DNA from: Bacillus sp. AFS015802
GTDB lineage: Bacteria; Bacillota; Bacilli; Bacillales; Bacillaceae_B
Reading direction: 5' to 3'
Length of the DNA: 64,000 nucleotides
NCBI RefSeq assembly: GCF_002561455.1
Contig: NZ_NTUP01000008.1
Coordinates: 62,001 to 126,000 of the forward strand
Under the pieces are notes generated by a model. That model saw nothing but the letters and a program-made list of their open reading frames with translations. It was not told the DNA's origin and did not search any database. Every line of letters begins with the position of its first letter. Within the stretch, counting starts at the first letter, position 1. Positions 1-8,837 of this stretch are shown piece after piece. Made by a program: the position numbers and the translations under genes.

Positions 1-64
1 TTTCTTATCTGTGGATGAATTTACAGATGAATATAGAAATAGTTAATCATTTCCTATATAGTAT

Positions 65-93
65 AGAGGTGGCAGTAAACCTCTTGCTTTTTA
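65..93 (+). terminator. Weak terminator-like hairpin in the ctaB leader
   Basis: AGAGGT and ACCTCT pair around an 8-nt loop, followed by a short T-rich tail (TTGCTTTTTA), directly upstream of the ctaB ribosome binding site. It may be the end of an upstream transcript or a leader attenuator; the stem is only 6 bp. Confidence 0.35.
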
Positions 94-110
94 TAGAGAG
101 GAGAGAGAAA

Positions 111-1025
111 ATGTCTAACAGTCAAATAGTGACAGACGTTGAAAAAGCAGATGTGACAGCTTCAACTGCTTGGAAAGATTTTTTAGCACTCATCAAAATT
201 GGAATCGTTAATTCTAATTTAATTACAACCTTTACGGGTATGTGGTTAGCTTTTTACTTTACGAATACACACTTTCTGAATTCCCTGGATATCATGTTTC
301 TTACATTGATAGGCTCTTCCCTTATTATTGCGGGCTCCTGTTCGATCAATAATGTATATGATCGGGACATCGACCACTTGATGGAGAGAACGAAGGAACG
401 ACCTACCGTAACAGGTAAGATCAATGGACCAAAGGCATTGACCCTAGGGTTAATCATGATTGCGGTCGGTCTCATCATGTTATTCATGACGACGATCACG
501 GCAGGTGTCATTGGGCTGATCGGGGTATTTAGTTACGTAGTATTATATACAATGTGGTCAAAGAGAAAATATGTCAGCAACACGATTGTAGGAAGTATTT
601 CAGGTGCGGTCCCGCCATTAATCGGTTGGGCAGCCGTGGATGCTAACCTTGATGTCATCGCTTGGGTACTATTCCTTATGATGTTTATCTGGCAGCCGCC
701 TCATTTCTACGCATTAGCGATGAAGAGAGTCGAAGAATACAGAGCTGCTAATATACCAATGCTCCCGGTAGTTAAAGGTTTCGCAACGACAAAGCACCAT
801 ATCGTAGCGTGGGTTGCAGCACTGTTGCCGCTTCCATTCTTCTTGATGGATCTCGGCATGTTCTTCTTTATCCTGGCGACGGCCTTCAACATCGGCTGGC
901 TCGCACTCGGACTTGCGGGTTACAAAATGAAAGACGATATTAAGTGGTCAAAGCTTATGTTTGTTTATTCATTGAATTACTTGACTATCTTGTTCGTAGC
1001 GATGGTCATCGTTACAGTGCTTTAA
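111..1025 (+). CDS. ctaB: Protoheme IX farnesyltransferase (heme O synthase) CtaB/CyoE
   Basis: Transfers a farnesyl group to heme B to give heme O, the precursor of heme A for the caa3 oxidase encoded next door. The 304-residue protein is a polytopic membrane protein of the UbiA prenyltransferase family. The signature N-x3-D-x3-D is visible as N80, D84 and D88, and a second conserved block (YTMWSKRKY, then GAVPPLIGW) follows near residue 165. The ATG at 111 is preceded by a purine-rich GAGAGGAGAG site; an upstream in-frame extension to position 15 has no ribosome binding site and was not used. It heads the oxidase cluster, as in B. subtilis. Confidence 0.96.
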   Translation: MSNSQIVTDVEKADVTASTAWKDFLALIKIGIVNSNLITTFTGMWLAFYFTNTHFLNSLDIMFLTLIGSSLIIAGSCSINNVYDRDIDHLMERTKERPTVTGKINGPKALTLGLIMIAVGLIMLFMTTITAGVIGLIGVFSYVVLYTMWSKRKYVSNTIVGSISGAVPPLIGWAAVDANLDVIAWVLFLMMFIWQPPHFYALAMKRVEEYRAANIPMLPVVKGFATTKHHIVAWVAALLPLPFFLMDLGMFFFILATAFNIGWLALGLAGYKMKDDIKWSKLMFVYSLNYLTILFVAMVIVTVL

Positions 1026-1127
1026 GATTAGTGGGAATTCTTTCTGATAAGAAATCCAAATAGATATTTTTATGGGTCCTTGTATTATTCAACAGTACAT
1101 TACATGAAAGAGGGGTTTGATTAAGCT

Positions 1128-2204
1128 ATGAAAGCAAGGCTATCAAAGTGGCGCTTATTCTCGATTGTAGCAATGTTAGCGCTAGTTCTTTCTGGCTGTG
1201 GAGAGCCATTTCTCTCCACACTGCAGCCAGCTGGTGAAGTAGCACAGACACAATATGATCTGATGATACTTGCTACATTAATTATGGTGTTGGTCATCAT
1301 TGTCGTCATGGTCGTCTATATGGTTGCGATCATTCGTTTCCGTAGAAAGAAAGGGGATACAAAAATCCCTAAACAAGTAGAAGGTAGTCACACACTTGAA
1401 ATCGTGTGGACAGTCATTCCTATCATCCTTCTTTTAATCCTGGCAGTGCCGACTGTAACCGCAACATTTCAGTTAGCCGATACCAAGGCTATGGATAAAA
1501 AAGATGCAGACGGAAATCGTGAAGCATTGGTTATAAATGTCCGTGCCAACCTTTACTGGTGGGAGTTCGAATATCCCGATGAAAAGATCATTACATCTCA
1601 AGATTTAGTTGTCCCTACCGATCAAAAGGTATATTTCAATGTGACGGCTTCAGATGTAAAACATTCATTCTGGATTCCTGCTGCAGGAGGTAAGATTGAT
1701 ACCAACGTAGATGGTGTGAATACATTCTTCCTTGAGTTCGACGGATATAAATCCGAAGAAGCAGGCGGAATATTCTACGGGAAATGTGCTGAGCTATGCG
1801 GTCCTTCCCATGCTCTAATGGACTTTAAAGTTAAAGCGCTTCCTCAAGAAGAATTCACAGCGTGGGTTGAAGATATGAAAAATGCAGGAGAACCGAAACC
1901 GGCTTCTGATTTAGCTCAACAAGGACAAGAAATCTTCAACAAAAAATGCTTAAGCTGTCACGCAGTATCACCACAGGATGGAAGACCAGAATCAGCCCGA
2001 CTTGCTCCTAACTTAGCTAACTTCGGTGAGCGTTCACGTATCGCAGGGGTATTGGATCATAATAAAGAAGAATTGAAAAGTTGGATTTCTGATCCTGAGC
2101 AGTATAAACCGGGTAATAAAATGACAGGTACATACGGTAACCTGCAGGAAGATGAAATTGATGCACTTGCAGAGTATTTAATGGGCTTAAAGGTTCAAGA
2201 TTAA
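1128..2204 (+). CDS. ctaC: Cytochrome c oxidase (caa3) subunit II CtaC, with fused cytochrome c domain
   Basis: Electron-entry subunit of the caa3 oxidase. A lipoprotein signal ends in LSGC (Cys24), followed by two membrane helices (about 43-68 and 92-113). The CuA domain has His179, Cys219, Cys223, His227 and Met230 in the CAELCGPSHALM block. A C-terminal cytochrome c domain carries the heme motif Cys273-x2-Cys276-His277, and the axial Met is probably Met332 in KMTG. This fusion defines the caa3 type, so the enzyme is an outer-face cytochrome c oxidase and not a quinol oxidase. The 358-residue length fits the family, and AGAGGGG lies upstream of the ATG. Confidence 0.97.
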   Translation: MKARLSKWRLFSIVAMLALVLSGCGEPFLSTLQPAGEVAQTQYDLMILATLIMVLVIIVVMVVYMVAIIRFRRKKGDTKIPKQVEGSHTLEIVWTVIPIILLLILAVPTVTATFQLADTKAMDKKDADGNREALVINVRANLYWWEFEYPDEKIITSQDLVVPTDQKVYFNVTASDVKHSFWIPAAGGKIDTNVDGVNTFFLEFDGYKSEEAGGIFYGKCAELCGPSHALMDFKVKALPQEEFTAWVEDMKNAGEPKPASDLAQQGQEIFNKKCLSCHAVSPQDGRPESARLAPNLANFGERSRIAGVLDHNKEELKSWISDPEQYKPGNKMTGTYGNLQEDEIDALAEYLMGLKVQD

Positions 2205-2233
2205 TTGGGGATTAGTAAAAGGGAGGTTTAATC

Positions 2234-4102
2234 GTGAGTAGCTATGCACAGAAAAAAGGCTTCGGCGCGACTGTATGGGACTATATGACAACAGTGGACC
2301 ATAAAAAGATCGCCATCCTTTACCTAATGGCAGGAGGATTTTTCTTCCTCGTAGGAGGACTGGAAGCTCTTATCATTCGTATACAACTTGCTGTTCCTAA
2401 CAATGATTTTGTTAGTGCGGGTTTATACAACGAATTATTAACCATGCACGGTACGACGATGATATTCTTGGCTGCCATGCCACTAATATTTGCATTTATG
2501 AATGCGGTTGTACCATTGCAGATCGGTGCTCGTGACGTTGCGTTTCCTTTCGTCAACTCATTAGGGTTCTGGTTATTCTTCTTAGGGGGAGTATTCCTGA
2601 ATCTTTCATGGTTTATGGGAGGGGCTCCAGATGCAGGATGGACTTCATACGCATCTCTATCAATGGCATCACCTGGTCACGGAATCGACTTCTATGTATT
2701 AGGGTTACAGATAGCCGGTGCAGGTACGTTGATAGGTGGTATCAACTTCCTTGTTACCATTATCAATATGCGAGCTCCAGGAATGACATATATGCGTATG
2801 CCGTTGTTCACTTGGACAGTATTTGTGACATCTGCACTTATTCTTTTCGCATTTCCGGCATTAACAGTAGGACTCTTCCTAATGCTATTTGATCGTATGT
2901 TCGGAGCGAATTTCTTCGATGTAGCTAACGGAGGGAACACGATCATCTGGGAACACTTCTTCTGGATCTTCGGTCACCCTGAGGTATATATCCTTGTATT
3001 ACCGGCATTCGGGATTTTCTCAGAGATTATTCCACACTTCTCTAGAAAACGCTTATTTGGTTACTCATCCATGGTATTTGCGACCGTATTGATCGGTTTC
3101 TTAGGCTTCATGGTTTGGGCTCACCATATGTTTACAGTCGGTTTAGGGCCGATAGCGAACGCAATCTTCGCGGTTGCAACAATGGCTATTGCCGTTCCTA
3201 CAGGTATCAAGATCTTTAACTGGCTCCTTACTATGTGGGGAGGAAGCTTGCGATTTACGACTCCTATGCTTTATGCGGTAGCATTCATCCCTACTTTCGT
3301 AGCGGGTGGGGTAACGGGAATCATGCTGGCATCTGCCGCAGCAGACTACCAGTTCCATGATACGTATTTCGTTGTTGCTCACTTCCACTACGTTATCGTA
3401 GGTGGTGTAGTATTTGCCCTATTAGCTGGAACACACTATTACTGGCCTAAAATGTTTGGAACAATGTTGAATGATTTCTTAGGGAAAATCGCTTTCTGGT
3501 TATTCTTTATCGGATTCCATTTAACATTCTTCATCCAGCATTTCCTTGGACTTATGGGAATGCCGCGTCGTGTCTGGACGTTCTTGCCTGGTCAAGGATT
3601 CGAGACAGCTAACTTAATCAGTTCCATCGGTGCCGGTTTCATGGGTGTAGCCGTCATTGTATATGTGATCAATATCATCGCTACACAGGTTAAAGGTGTG
3701 AAAGTTTCCAATGACCCTTGGGGCGACGGTCGTACCATTGAATGGGCAATCCCGTCACCACCACCTTTCTATAACTTTAAGCAAACTCCGCTCATCCGTG
3801 GGTTGGACGCTTATTGGTTAGAGAAAATGGAAGGGAACAAAGGATTGACACCAGCCGAGCCTGTCGGGGATATCCATATGCCGAATAATTCCATTCTGCC
3901 TTTCTTTATTTCACTTGGACTATTCATTGCGGCATTTGGTGCCATGTATCACGTTGATGATAAGGCATGGGCATTACCTGTACTGATCATCGGTATGCTG
4001 ATCACGCTGGGATCCATGTTCCTTCGTTCTGTTATAGATGATCATGGATATCATGTTCATAAGGAAGATTTATTGGATGACGATAAAGGGGGTAAGGCAT
4101 AA
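2234..4102 (+). CDS. ctaD: Cytochrome c oxidase (caa3) subunit I CtaD
   Basis: Catalytic heme-copper subunit with the low-spin heme, heme a3 and CuB centre. The active-site helix reads FGHPEVYILVLP (His and cross-linked Tyr ligands) and the later HFHYVIVGG block carries the two heme-ligand histidines. It has 622 residues and more than 12 membrane helices; the C-terminal extension after about residue 530 adds two helices, typical of Bacillus caa3 subunit I. The GTG start at 2234 has GGGAGG upstream. It overlaps ctaE by one base (TAATG), so translation is probably coupled. Confidence 0.97.
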   Translation: MSSYAQKKGFGATVWDYMTTVDHKKIAILYLMAGGFFFLVGGLEALIIRIQLAVPNNDFVSAGLYNELLTMHGTTMIFLAAMPLIFAFMNAVVPLQIGARDVAFPFVNSLGFWLFFLGGVFLNLSWFMGGAPDAGWTSYASLSMASPGHGIDFYVLGLQIAGAGTLIGGINFLVTIINMRAPGMTYMRMPLFTWTVFVTSALILFAFPALTVGLFLMLFDRMFGANFFDVANGGNTIIWEHFFWIFGHPEVYILVLPAFGIFSEIIPHFSRKRLFGYSSMVFATVLIGFLGFMVWAHHMFTVGLGPIANAIFAVATMAIAVPTGIKIFNWLLTMWGGSLRFTTPMLYAVAFIPTFVAGGVTGIMLASAAADYQFHDTYFVVAHFHYVIVGGVVFALLAGTHYYWPKMFGTMLNDFLGKIAFWLFFIGFHLTFFIQHFLGLMGMPRRVWTFLPGQGFETANLISSIGAGFMGVAVIVYVINIIATQVKGVKVSNDPWGDGRTIEWAIPSPPPFYNFKQTPLIRGLDAYWLEKMEGNKGLTPAEPVGDIHMPNNSILPFFISLGLFIAAFGAMYHVDDKAWALPVLIIGMLITLGSMFLRSVIDDHGYHVHKEDLLDDDKGGKA

Positions 4103-4731
4103 TGCACGCTGAAGAAAAATTCACGCCGAAGACCTGGCCGGCCTCCCCTGAAAAGGCTACCCTTGAGGGGAAAAATAAATTTATGGGATTCTGGTTTTTC
4201 CTTGGTGGAGAAACGGTTCTTTTCGGATCTCTTTTCGCAACGTACTTAGCTCTGAAAAACAGAGTACCTAGTGACAGTCATGCACTTACAACGGATCTTT
4301 TTGATTTACCGCTGTCGTTTTTAGCAACGATGCTTCTTTTAACAAGCTCACTGACAAGCGTTTACGCGATGTATCACATGAAAAACTATAATTTCCAACG
4401 TATGCAGGCCTGGTTATTAATCACCGTGCTTCTTGGTGCAGGTTTCCTTGGATTAGAAATTTACGAGTTTAATCATTACGTACATGAATACGGGCATACT
4501 TTTACTAGTAGTGCATTTGGCTCAGCCTTTTACACACTTGTAGGTTTCCACGGGGGACACGTTGCTTTCGGCCTTCTTTGGATCGTCAGCTTGATGCTTC
4601 GTAATGCTAAACGTGGATTGAATCTGTACAATGCTCCAAAGTTCTACTTGGCTTCTCTATACTGGCACTTTATCGACGTTGTATGGGTATTTATCTTTAC
4701 AGTAGTATACTTAATGGGAATGGTGGGATAA
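4102..4731 (+). CDS. ctaE: Cytochrome c oxidase (caa3) subunit III CtaE
   Basis: Membrane subunit of the caa3 oxidase that holds no redox cofactor. The 209-residue, five-helix form lacks the first two helices of the mitochondrial protein, as is usual in bacilli. Family hallmarks are the FFLGGETVLFGSLFATY block near residue 30, GFHGGHV near 148, and the terminal YWHFIDVVWVFIF. The ATG overlaps the ctaD stop codon, and ctaF starts 4 bp after its stop, so the four subunits form one tight operon. Confidence 0.96.
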   Translation: MHAEEKFTPKTWPASPEKATLEGKNKFMGFWFFLGGETVLFGSLFATYLALKNRVPSDSHALTTDLFDLPLSFLATMLLLTSSLTSVYAMYHMKNYNFQRMQAWLLITVLLGAGFLGLEIYEFNHYVHEYGHTFTSSAFGSAFYTLVGFHGGHVAFGLLWIVSLMLRNAKRGLNLYNAPKFYLASLYWHFIDVVWVFIFTVVYLMGMVG

Positions 4732-4735
4732 ACTG

Positions 4736-5068
4736 ATGGCGAATCAACAATCAAATTCAGGTAACCCAAGTGTAGATTACGAATATCGTCGTAAGAAGAA
4801 TGCAGAAGACATGAGAATGCAGTTAACATCCTTCATGTTAATGATTTTCTTGACATTAGTGGCGTTCATTGCAGTGGCAGGAGATTTCGATAAGTACTTC
4901 ATTGTACCGTTCATTCTCTTACTTGCAGTCGTTCAACTGATTTTTCAACTTTATTACTTCATGCACATGAGTCATAAAGGTCATGAAGCACCTTCGTTGT
5001 TCCTGTATTCTGGTGCACTTGTTGCATTTATCACGGTGCTAACATTTTTAACAATTGTATGGATTTAA
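4736..5068 (+). CDS. ctaF: Cytochrome c oxidase (caa3) subunit IVB CtaF
   Basis: Small accessory subunit of the caa3 oxidase, 110 residues with three predicted membrane helices (about 32-50, 56-78, 88-110) after a basic N-terminal stretch (EYRRKK). The family (cytochrome c oxidase subunit IV, prokaryotic) is recognised from helix content, the YYFMHMSHK segment and position after ctaE. A strong terminator follows immediately, so ctaF closes the structural-subunit transcript. Confidence 0.92.
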   Translation: MANQQSNSGNPSVDYEYRRKKNAEDMRMQLTSFMLMIFLTLVAFIAVAGDFDKYFIVPFILLLAVVQLIFQLYYFMHMSHKGHEAPSLFLYSGALVAFITVLTFLTIVWI

Positions 5069-5070
5069 TG

Positions 5071-5099
5071 AAAAAGTCAGCCATATGGCTGGCTTTTTT
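5071..5099 (+). terminator. Rho-independent terminator after ctaF
   Basis: GTCAGCC and GGCTGGC pair around ATAT, preceded by an A-run and followed by TTTTTT, 2 bp after the ctaF stop. Confidence 0.9.
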
Positions 5100-5118
5100 G
5101 TGTGAATAAAAGGATGGC

Positions 5119-5265
5119 GCGTTCAAGCCGCTTCCGCTTTCGTTGTCCAGCTCCGGGGCTTAGAGGCTCGAGGTCATAAGTCAAACCTGCCAAAAAGGCA
5201 AAGGACGCCTTTCCAGCAGGTTCGCCTTATGCTTGTCGGGCATGTTCAAGCCGCTTCCGCTTTTC
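5119..5265 (-). repeat. Dispersed intergenic repeat, copy A
   Basis: Fills most of the gap between ctaF and ctaG. Read on the minus strand it aligns along nearly its whole length with copy B at 52456-52649. Shared blocks include CGACAAGCATAAG, AAAGGCGT, TTTGCCTTTTTGG, CTTATGACCTCGAGCCTCTA and GGAGCTGGACAA. It is bounded by an exact 20-bp direct repeat at 5121-5140 and 5244-5263. A central hairpin pairs 5184-5190 with 5216-5222 and has an inner GGC/GCC stem. No open reading frame or transposase is present. Related sequences are, to my knowledge, frequent in Bacillus-type genomes; I do not assign a family name. Confidence 0.8.
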
Positions 5266-5360
5266 TAATTGTTCAAGAACTTGTCATGACCTCGCATTGA
5301 AGTGGGGGTGGGTTGTCAGTATAATGGTGGTAGGTGTTAATTGTGAAATGAGGTGAGAAG

Positions 5361-6269
5361 ATGCCTTTGGGTATTTTTGGTTTTATGGCGTTATGGAGCC
5401 CGTTTTTTCTCATGACGTTGGTGTTTATGACTGTACTCTATTTTTTGATCACGATAAAGTGGAGGGGCAGTTTTAAAGATAACAGGAAACTGACTGGCAA
5501 AGAAGCAGCATTTTTTATTGTATCAATGGTACTGCTTTACGCCATCAAGGGATCGCCTGTCGAAGTTCTCGGTGGGATATTGTTTTCTGCACACATGATG
5601 CAGATGGCATTTTTATATCTCGTCTTCACTCCGTTATTGATCCTGGGGATACCGGATTGGGTTTGGAAAGCAACAGTTAAGCTGCCGGTCATCAAACAGA
5701 TTTTTAACTTTATGACAAAGCCGCTGATCTCCCTATTGTCTTTCAATATCGTTTTTTCGATTTATCATATCCCGTTGGTGTTTGACAATGTTCGTACCGA
5801 TGTCACACTACACGGATTGACCACCTTCATATTATTCTTCCTTGCAGTATTTATGTGGTGGCCACTGATCAACCCAGTGGATGAAGATATTGAATTGAGT
5901 GGATTAAAACGAATTGGATATATACTGGGAAGTGCCGTGTTATTGACCCCGGCATGCGGTTTGATCATCTTCGCCGAACACCCGATGTATGCAACCTATT
6001 ATGATCCAAATGAGTGGCTCAAATCGTTATCTCTTTGTGTTCCTGTTGATACACTTGAAGGTTTGACGCTGACCGGGCCGGAATTATTCACTTCTATGTC
6101 CACACTTAACGATCAACAGCTCGGCGGGGTCCTGATGAAGATCGTACAGGAAATTGTGTTTGGTGTTGTCCTTTTCAATTTGTTCTTCCAGTGGTATAGG
6201 AAGGACCAGGAGCAGCAAGAGAAGCTCTCCTATGATCCAATGTCAGAGTCGACTCTGCCTGAGCAATAA
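5361..6269 (+). CDS. ctaG: Cytochrome c oxidase assembly factor CtaG
   Basis: Membrane protein of the bacterial caa3-type CtaG family, required in B. subtilis for an active caa3 oxidase, probably by helping form the CuB centre. It is unrelated to the Cox11-type protein with the same name. The 302-residue sequence has about seven membrane helices and the conserved blocks SAHMMQMAFLYLVFTPLLILGIP (near residue 75), MWWPLINP and EHPMYATYYDP. AGGTGAG sits 7 bp before the ATG. It is split from ctaF by a terminator and a repeat, so it is probably transcribed separately. Confidence 0.93.
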   Translation: MPLGIFGFMALWSPFFLMTLVFMTVLYFLITIKWRGSFKDNRKLTGKEAAFFIVSMVLLYAIKGSPVEVLGGILFSAHMMQMAFLYLVFTPLLILGIPDWVWKATVKLPVIKQIFNFMTKPLISLLSFNIVFSIYHIPLVFDNVRTDVTLHGLTTFILFFLAVFMWWPLINPVDEDIELSGLKRIGYILGSAVLLTPACGLIIFAEHPMYATYYDPNEWLKSLSLCVPVDTLEGLTLTGPELFTSMSTLNDQQLGGVLMKIVQEIVFGVVLFNLFFQWYRKDQEQQEKLSYDPMSESTLPEQ

Positions 6270-6408
6270 AAAGGATACGGGGATATCGTCGAATGCCGTT
6301 ATTCCTGTATGTACATAGTTTTCATTTAATCTGATCCTGTAGCAGAAAGGTTTTATGTCAACAGTCAAAAACACTTGATAGAATTTTTTAGAAAAGAGAG
6401 GAAACGAG

Positions 6409-6870
6409 ATGGATTTACCTATTTTACCTACCATTAGCACGAGCTTTATCGTGTTGAGTGCTGTCACTGTTGCGATAGGATGGTGGCAGATTAAACAGAG
6501 GAAGATCGAACAGCATCAGAAAACGATGACACTTGCGGGAATCTTTGCCCTTATCTTTTTCGTTATCTATTTAAGCAGGACGATCTTTGTCGGGAACACC
6601 TCATTCGGTGGGCCCGATGACATCAAGGTTTATTATACGATTTTCCTGGTCTTTCATATCACTTTAGCTACAACAGGTGCCGTATTTGGCATTTTAAGCC
6701 TCTGGACAGGTTATAAAGACCAACTGAAGAGGCACCGCAAGCTTGGGCCGATAACGAGCTTTATATGGTTTTTCACGGCCATCACAGGCGTTGCAGTCTA
6801 TCTGCTTCTTTACGTTTTCTATAAGGGTGGAGAAACGACATCCGTCATCAGGGCCATCCTGGGCTATTAA
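6409..6870 (+). CDS. DUF420 family membrane protein (YozB-like)
   Basis: A 153-residue integral membrane protein with four predicted helices (about 7-23, 39-60, 75-98, 116-140), matching the DUF420 family, which includes B. subtilis YozB. These proteins often sit beside oxidase assembly genes; the molecular role is unknown and a link to caa3 biogenesis is inferred only from position. GAGAGGAAACGAG precedes the ATG. A strong bidirectional terminator follows directly. Confidence 0.85.
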   Translation: MDLPILPTISTSFIVLSAVTVAIGWWQIKQRKIEQHQKTMTLAGIFALIFFVIYLSRTIFVGNTSFGGPDDIKVYYTIFLVFHITLATTGAVFGILSLWTGYKDQLKRHRKLGPITSFIWFFTAITGVAVYLLLYVFYKGGETTSVIRAILGY

Positions 6871-6916
6871 ACAAAAAACCATTATGTGTATTCACACATA
6901 ATGGTTTTTTGTTTTT
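6870..6916. terminator. Bidirectional terminator after the DUF420 gene
   Basis: ACCATTATGTG pairs with CACATAATGGT, flanked by an A-run on the left and a T-run on the right. Confidence 0.9.
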
Positions 6917-6927
6917 GAAGAAGGAGT

Positions 6928-6970
6928 TTAAAAAAAGGCCAAATCCCCAACGAGTGGGATTTGGCCTTTT
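6928..6970 (-). terminator. Terminator of the minus-strand permease gene
   Basis: GGCCAAATCCC and GGGATTTGGCC pair; on the minus strand the stem is followed by a run of seven T. It abuts the stop codon of the permease gene. Confidence 0.9.
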
Positions 6971-8027
6971 ACAGTTTGAAATTGGTTTTTATGATACCCG
7001 CTTCTTTTGCTGAGTTAAACACAATGAGTAAGAGTGGACCGATGATGAATCCTAATACGCCAAAAAGCTTCAGGCCGAGGTACATGGCAATCAGTGTAGC
7101 AAGGGGAGACAATCCGATATGGCTACCCATCACTTTTGGTTCAACGGTTCTTCTGATGATCAACAGTATGGCGGCCAATACGGCTAATTGGGTTCCCAGG
7201 GCGATATTTCCGGCCAACAGATGGAAGATGGCCCAAGGAGCCAGAACTACTATGGACCCGATCAGTGGAATGAAATCAATCACCCAAATGATGATCGACA
7301 TCACAATTGCCACCTCGGGAGCTATGAAAAGAAGTCCGATCAAGGAAACGATAAAAATAATGATACTGACCAGAAATTGCGCTTTAAAGAATCCAAAAAT
7401 GACATAGGTGAGCCTTGACGTCATGAAGGTAACCTTTTCCGCTGTTTTTTCTGTCAGGTGACCGTAAATGGATTTCTTGATTCGGGGTAAATCCAGCATG
7501 AAAAGAAATAGAGCGATCAAGTAAACTAGAAAGCTTACCAGATAATTTGGGATATAAGATAAAAAAAGGCTTATTCTTTCAATGTTGAATGAATTAAGGA
7601 TCTTTGTTTTCCCGCTGTTTAAAAAGCTCTGAACGTCTTCGCTGAAGCTCTTCACCAGTTCATCGGGAAGGTCCTCGGTTGCATTCAGCAATCGGTCTTC
7701 ATAATCCAGCCAGATATCGCTTAACTGATTAACGTATTTTGGAGCATCTTCGATAAGCTTAATTCCTTCACCAACCACTTTAGTGGTGACGAAAAACGAG
7801 GAGACGCTAATAAGTAGTAAAAACAAAATAAAAACGGAAAGAACCGCGAATCTGCGTTTTGTTGAAAAGCGTTTTTGAATAAAACCTACGGCAGGTTCCA
7901 GAAAAAGAGCGGTGATGATCGCAGTGATCAAGGTGACGGAAACAGGCAGGATAAAAAATGCGATTAATGCTATCAGTAAGATGATCATCGAGATCATTAA
8001 TACTTTTTTAGTGAAAAACTTGGACAA
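6969..8027 (-). CDS. AI-2E family transporter (PF01594 permease)
   Basis: A 352-residue polytopic membrane protein of the family named for E. coli TqsA and including the Bacillus YtvI, YrrI and YueF proteins. Two N-terminal helices, a soluble stretch (about 70-150) and a helix-rich C-terminal half with the IWVIDFIPLIGSIVVLAPWA block and the end LGFIIGPLLLIVFN are typical. Substrate cannot be told from sequence; family members include sodium/proton antiporters and small-molecule exporters. The start is TTG at 8027, chosen because AAGGGG lies 7 bp upstream. Confidence 0.88.
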   Translation of the reverse strand: MSKFFTKKVLMISMIILLIALIAFFILPVSVTLITAIITALFLEPAVGFIQKRFSTKRRFAVLSVFILFLLLISVSSFFVTTKVVGEGIKLIEDAPKYVNQLSDIWLDYEDRLLNATEDLPDELVKSFSEDVQSFLNSGKTKILNSFNIERISLFLSYIPNYLVSFLVYLIALFLFMLDLPRIKKSIYGHLTEKTAEKVTFMTSRLTYVIFGFFKAQFLVSIIIFIVSLIGLLFIAPEVAIVMSIIIWVIDFIPLIGSIVVLAPWAIFHLLAGNIALGTQLAVLAAILLIIRRTVEPKVMGSHIGLSPLATLIAMYLGLKLFGVLGFIIGPLLLIVFNSAKEAGIIKTNFKL

Positions 8028-8165
8028 TTGTGTACCCCTTTCTAACAGGAACCTCTTACTATTATTATATTAGAGTCAGAGAAGAATGAACAGTGGGAAG
8101 AAAGTGAAATTTTGAAGGTTTTGTATCCATTTATTCATGGCATATAGTGCTTGGAGGAGCATAGA

Positions 8166-8200
8166 GAAAAGACTGTCTGTAAGACAGACAGTCTTTTTTT
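8166..8200. terminator. Terminator after yugN
   Basis: AAAGACTGTCTG and CAGACAGTCTTT pair with a 5-nt loop and have A and T tracts on both sides. It serves the minus-strand yugN gene, whose stop is at 8213, and could also stop transcripts from the left. Confidence 0.88.
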
Positions 8201-8212
8201 AAAAGGAGTGCA

Positions 8213-8572
8213 TTACCATGCAAAGTTGGTTGCGTCTTTCTTAACATCCGCCAATACCTTTTCACAAGAAGTGATAAGGTGTTTAGGGAATTCTTCACCT
8301 TCACCATACTCCACACCATGGGGGTAATAATGTTTCCCGAGCAGCGGGGTCATCAATTGGATGACGGCGTCGTGCTTACCGATGTCTCCTTCGACGGCAA
8401 GACCCTGGATCCGTAGATAGAAAATGCCTTCTCTGATTTCGAATTTACGGTCATAGGTCACCCGCTCGTAATCCCATTGGCCTGCACGGACCAGTCCATG
8501 AGATTCCATGATTTCGTCCAAACGGTTTAAATCGACTTTTAAGCTTTCAAATTCAGTTGCTTCAAAACGCAT
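8213..8572 (-). CDS. yugN: YugN-like family protein
   Basis: A 119-residue soluble protein recognised as YugN-like (PF08868) from its overall pattern, including GQWDYERVTYDRKFE near residue 32, FYLRIQG and the TPLLGKHYYPHG block near residue 75. Function is unknown. GGAGG lies 8 bp before the ATG. The B. subtilis homologue lies elsewhere in the chromosome, so this placement between the cta and ylb blocks is a lineage difference. It is a single-gene unit ended by its own terminator. Confidence 0.8.
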   Translation of the reverse strand: MRFEATEFESLKVDLNRLDEIMESHGLVRAGQWDYERVTYDRKFEIREGIFYLRIQGLAVEGDIGKHDAVIQLMTPLLGKHYYPHGVEYGEGEEFPKHLITSCEKVLADVKKDATNFAW

Positions 8573-8780
8573 AATATTTTCCTCCTATATTGGCTTGCAT
8601 GAGGACATCCGAGGTTCCGTCACCCCCATGCTGTCCGTATGGTAGAAGCATTCATATCGGTGTATGTACATGATACTAAATGCGGTAATTCTCATTCTTA
8701 ATAATAGTGGAAAAAACTATATCTTGCAATGTCTTGAATCGTTTGAATTAGGCGATTTTTTTAAAAGGTGAATATCATTT

Positions 8781-8837
8781 ATGAGAAAGCTGAAAAATAG
8801 AAGAGAAATGCTCATTGCAGGAGGAGGATCAAGATGA
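8781..8837 (+). CDS. Possible 18-residue leader peptide coupled to ylbB
   Basis: An ATG with AAAGGTGA 9 bp upstream opens an 18-codon frame (MRKLKNRREM, then LIAGGGSR) whose TGA stop overlaps the ylbB start as ATGA. The ylbB Shine-Dalgarno site lies inside it. The geometry suggests translational coupling; it may equally be chance, and no homologue is known to me. Confidence 0.3.
   Translation: MRKLKNRREMLIAGGGSR

Noticed and set aside
6961-7407. 148-codon plus-strand frame
   Set aside because: Antisense to the permease gene, no ribosome binding site, and composition rich in Met, Asn and Ser, as expected of a shadow frame.
8134-8199. Short frame starting MAYSAWRS upstream of the yugN terminator
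   Set aside because: No ribosome binding site; runs through the terminator stem.
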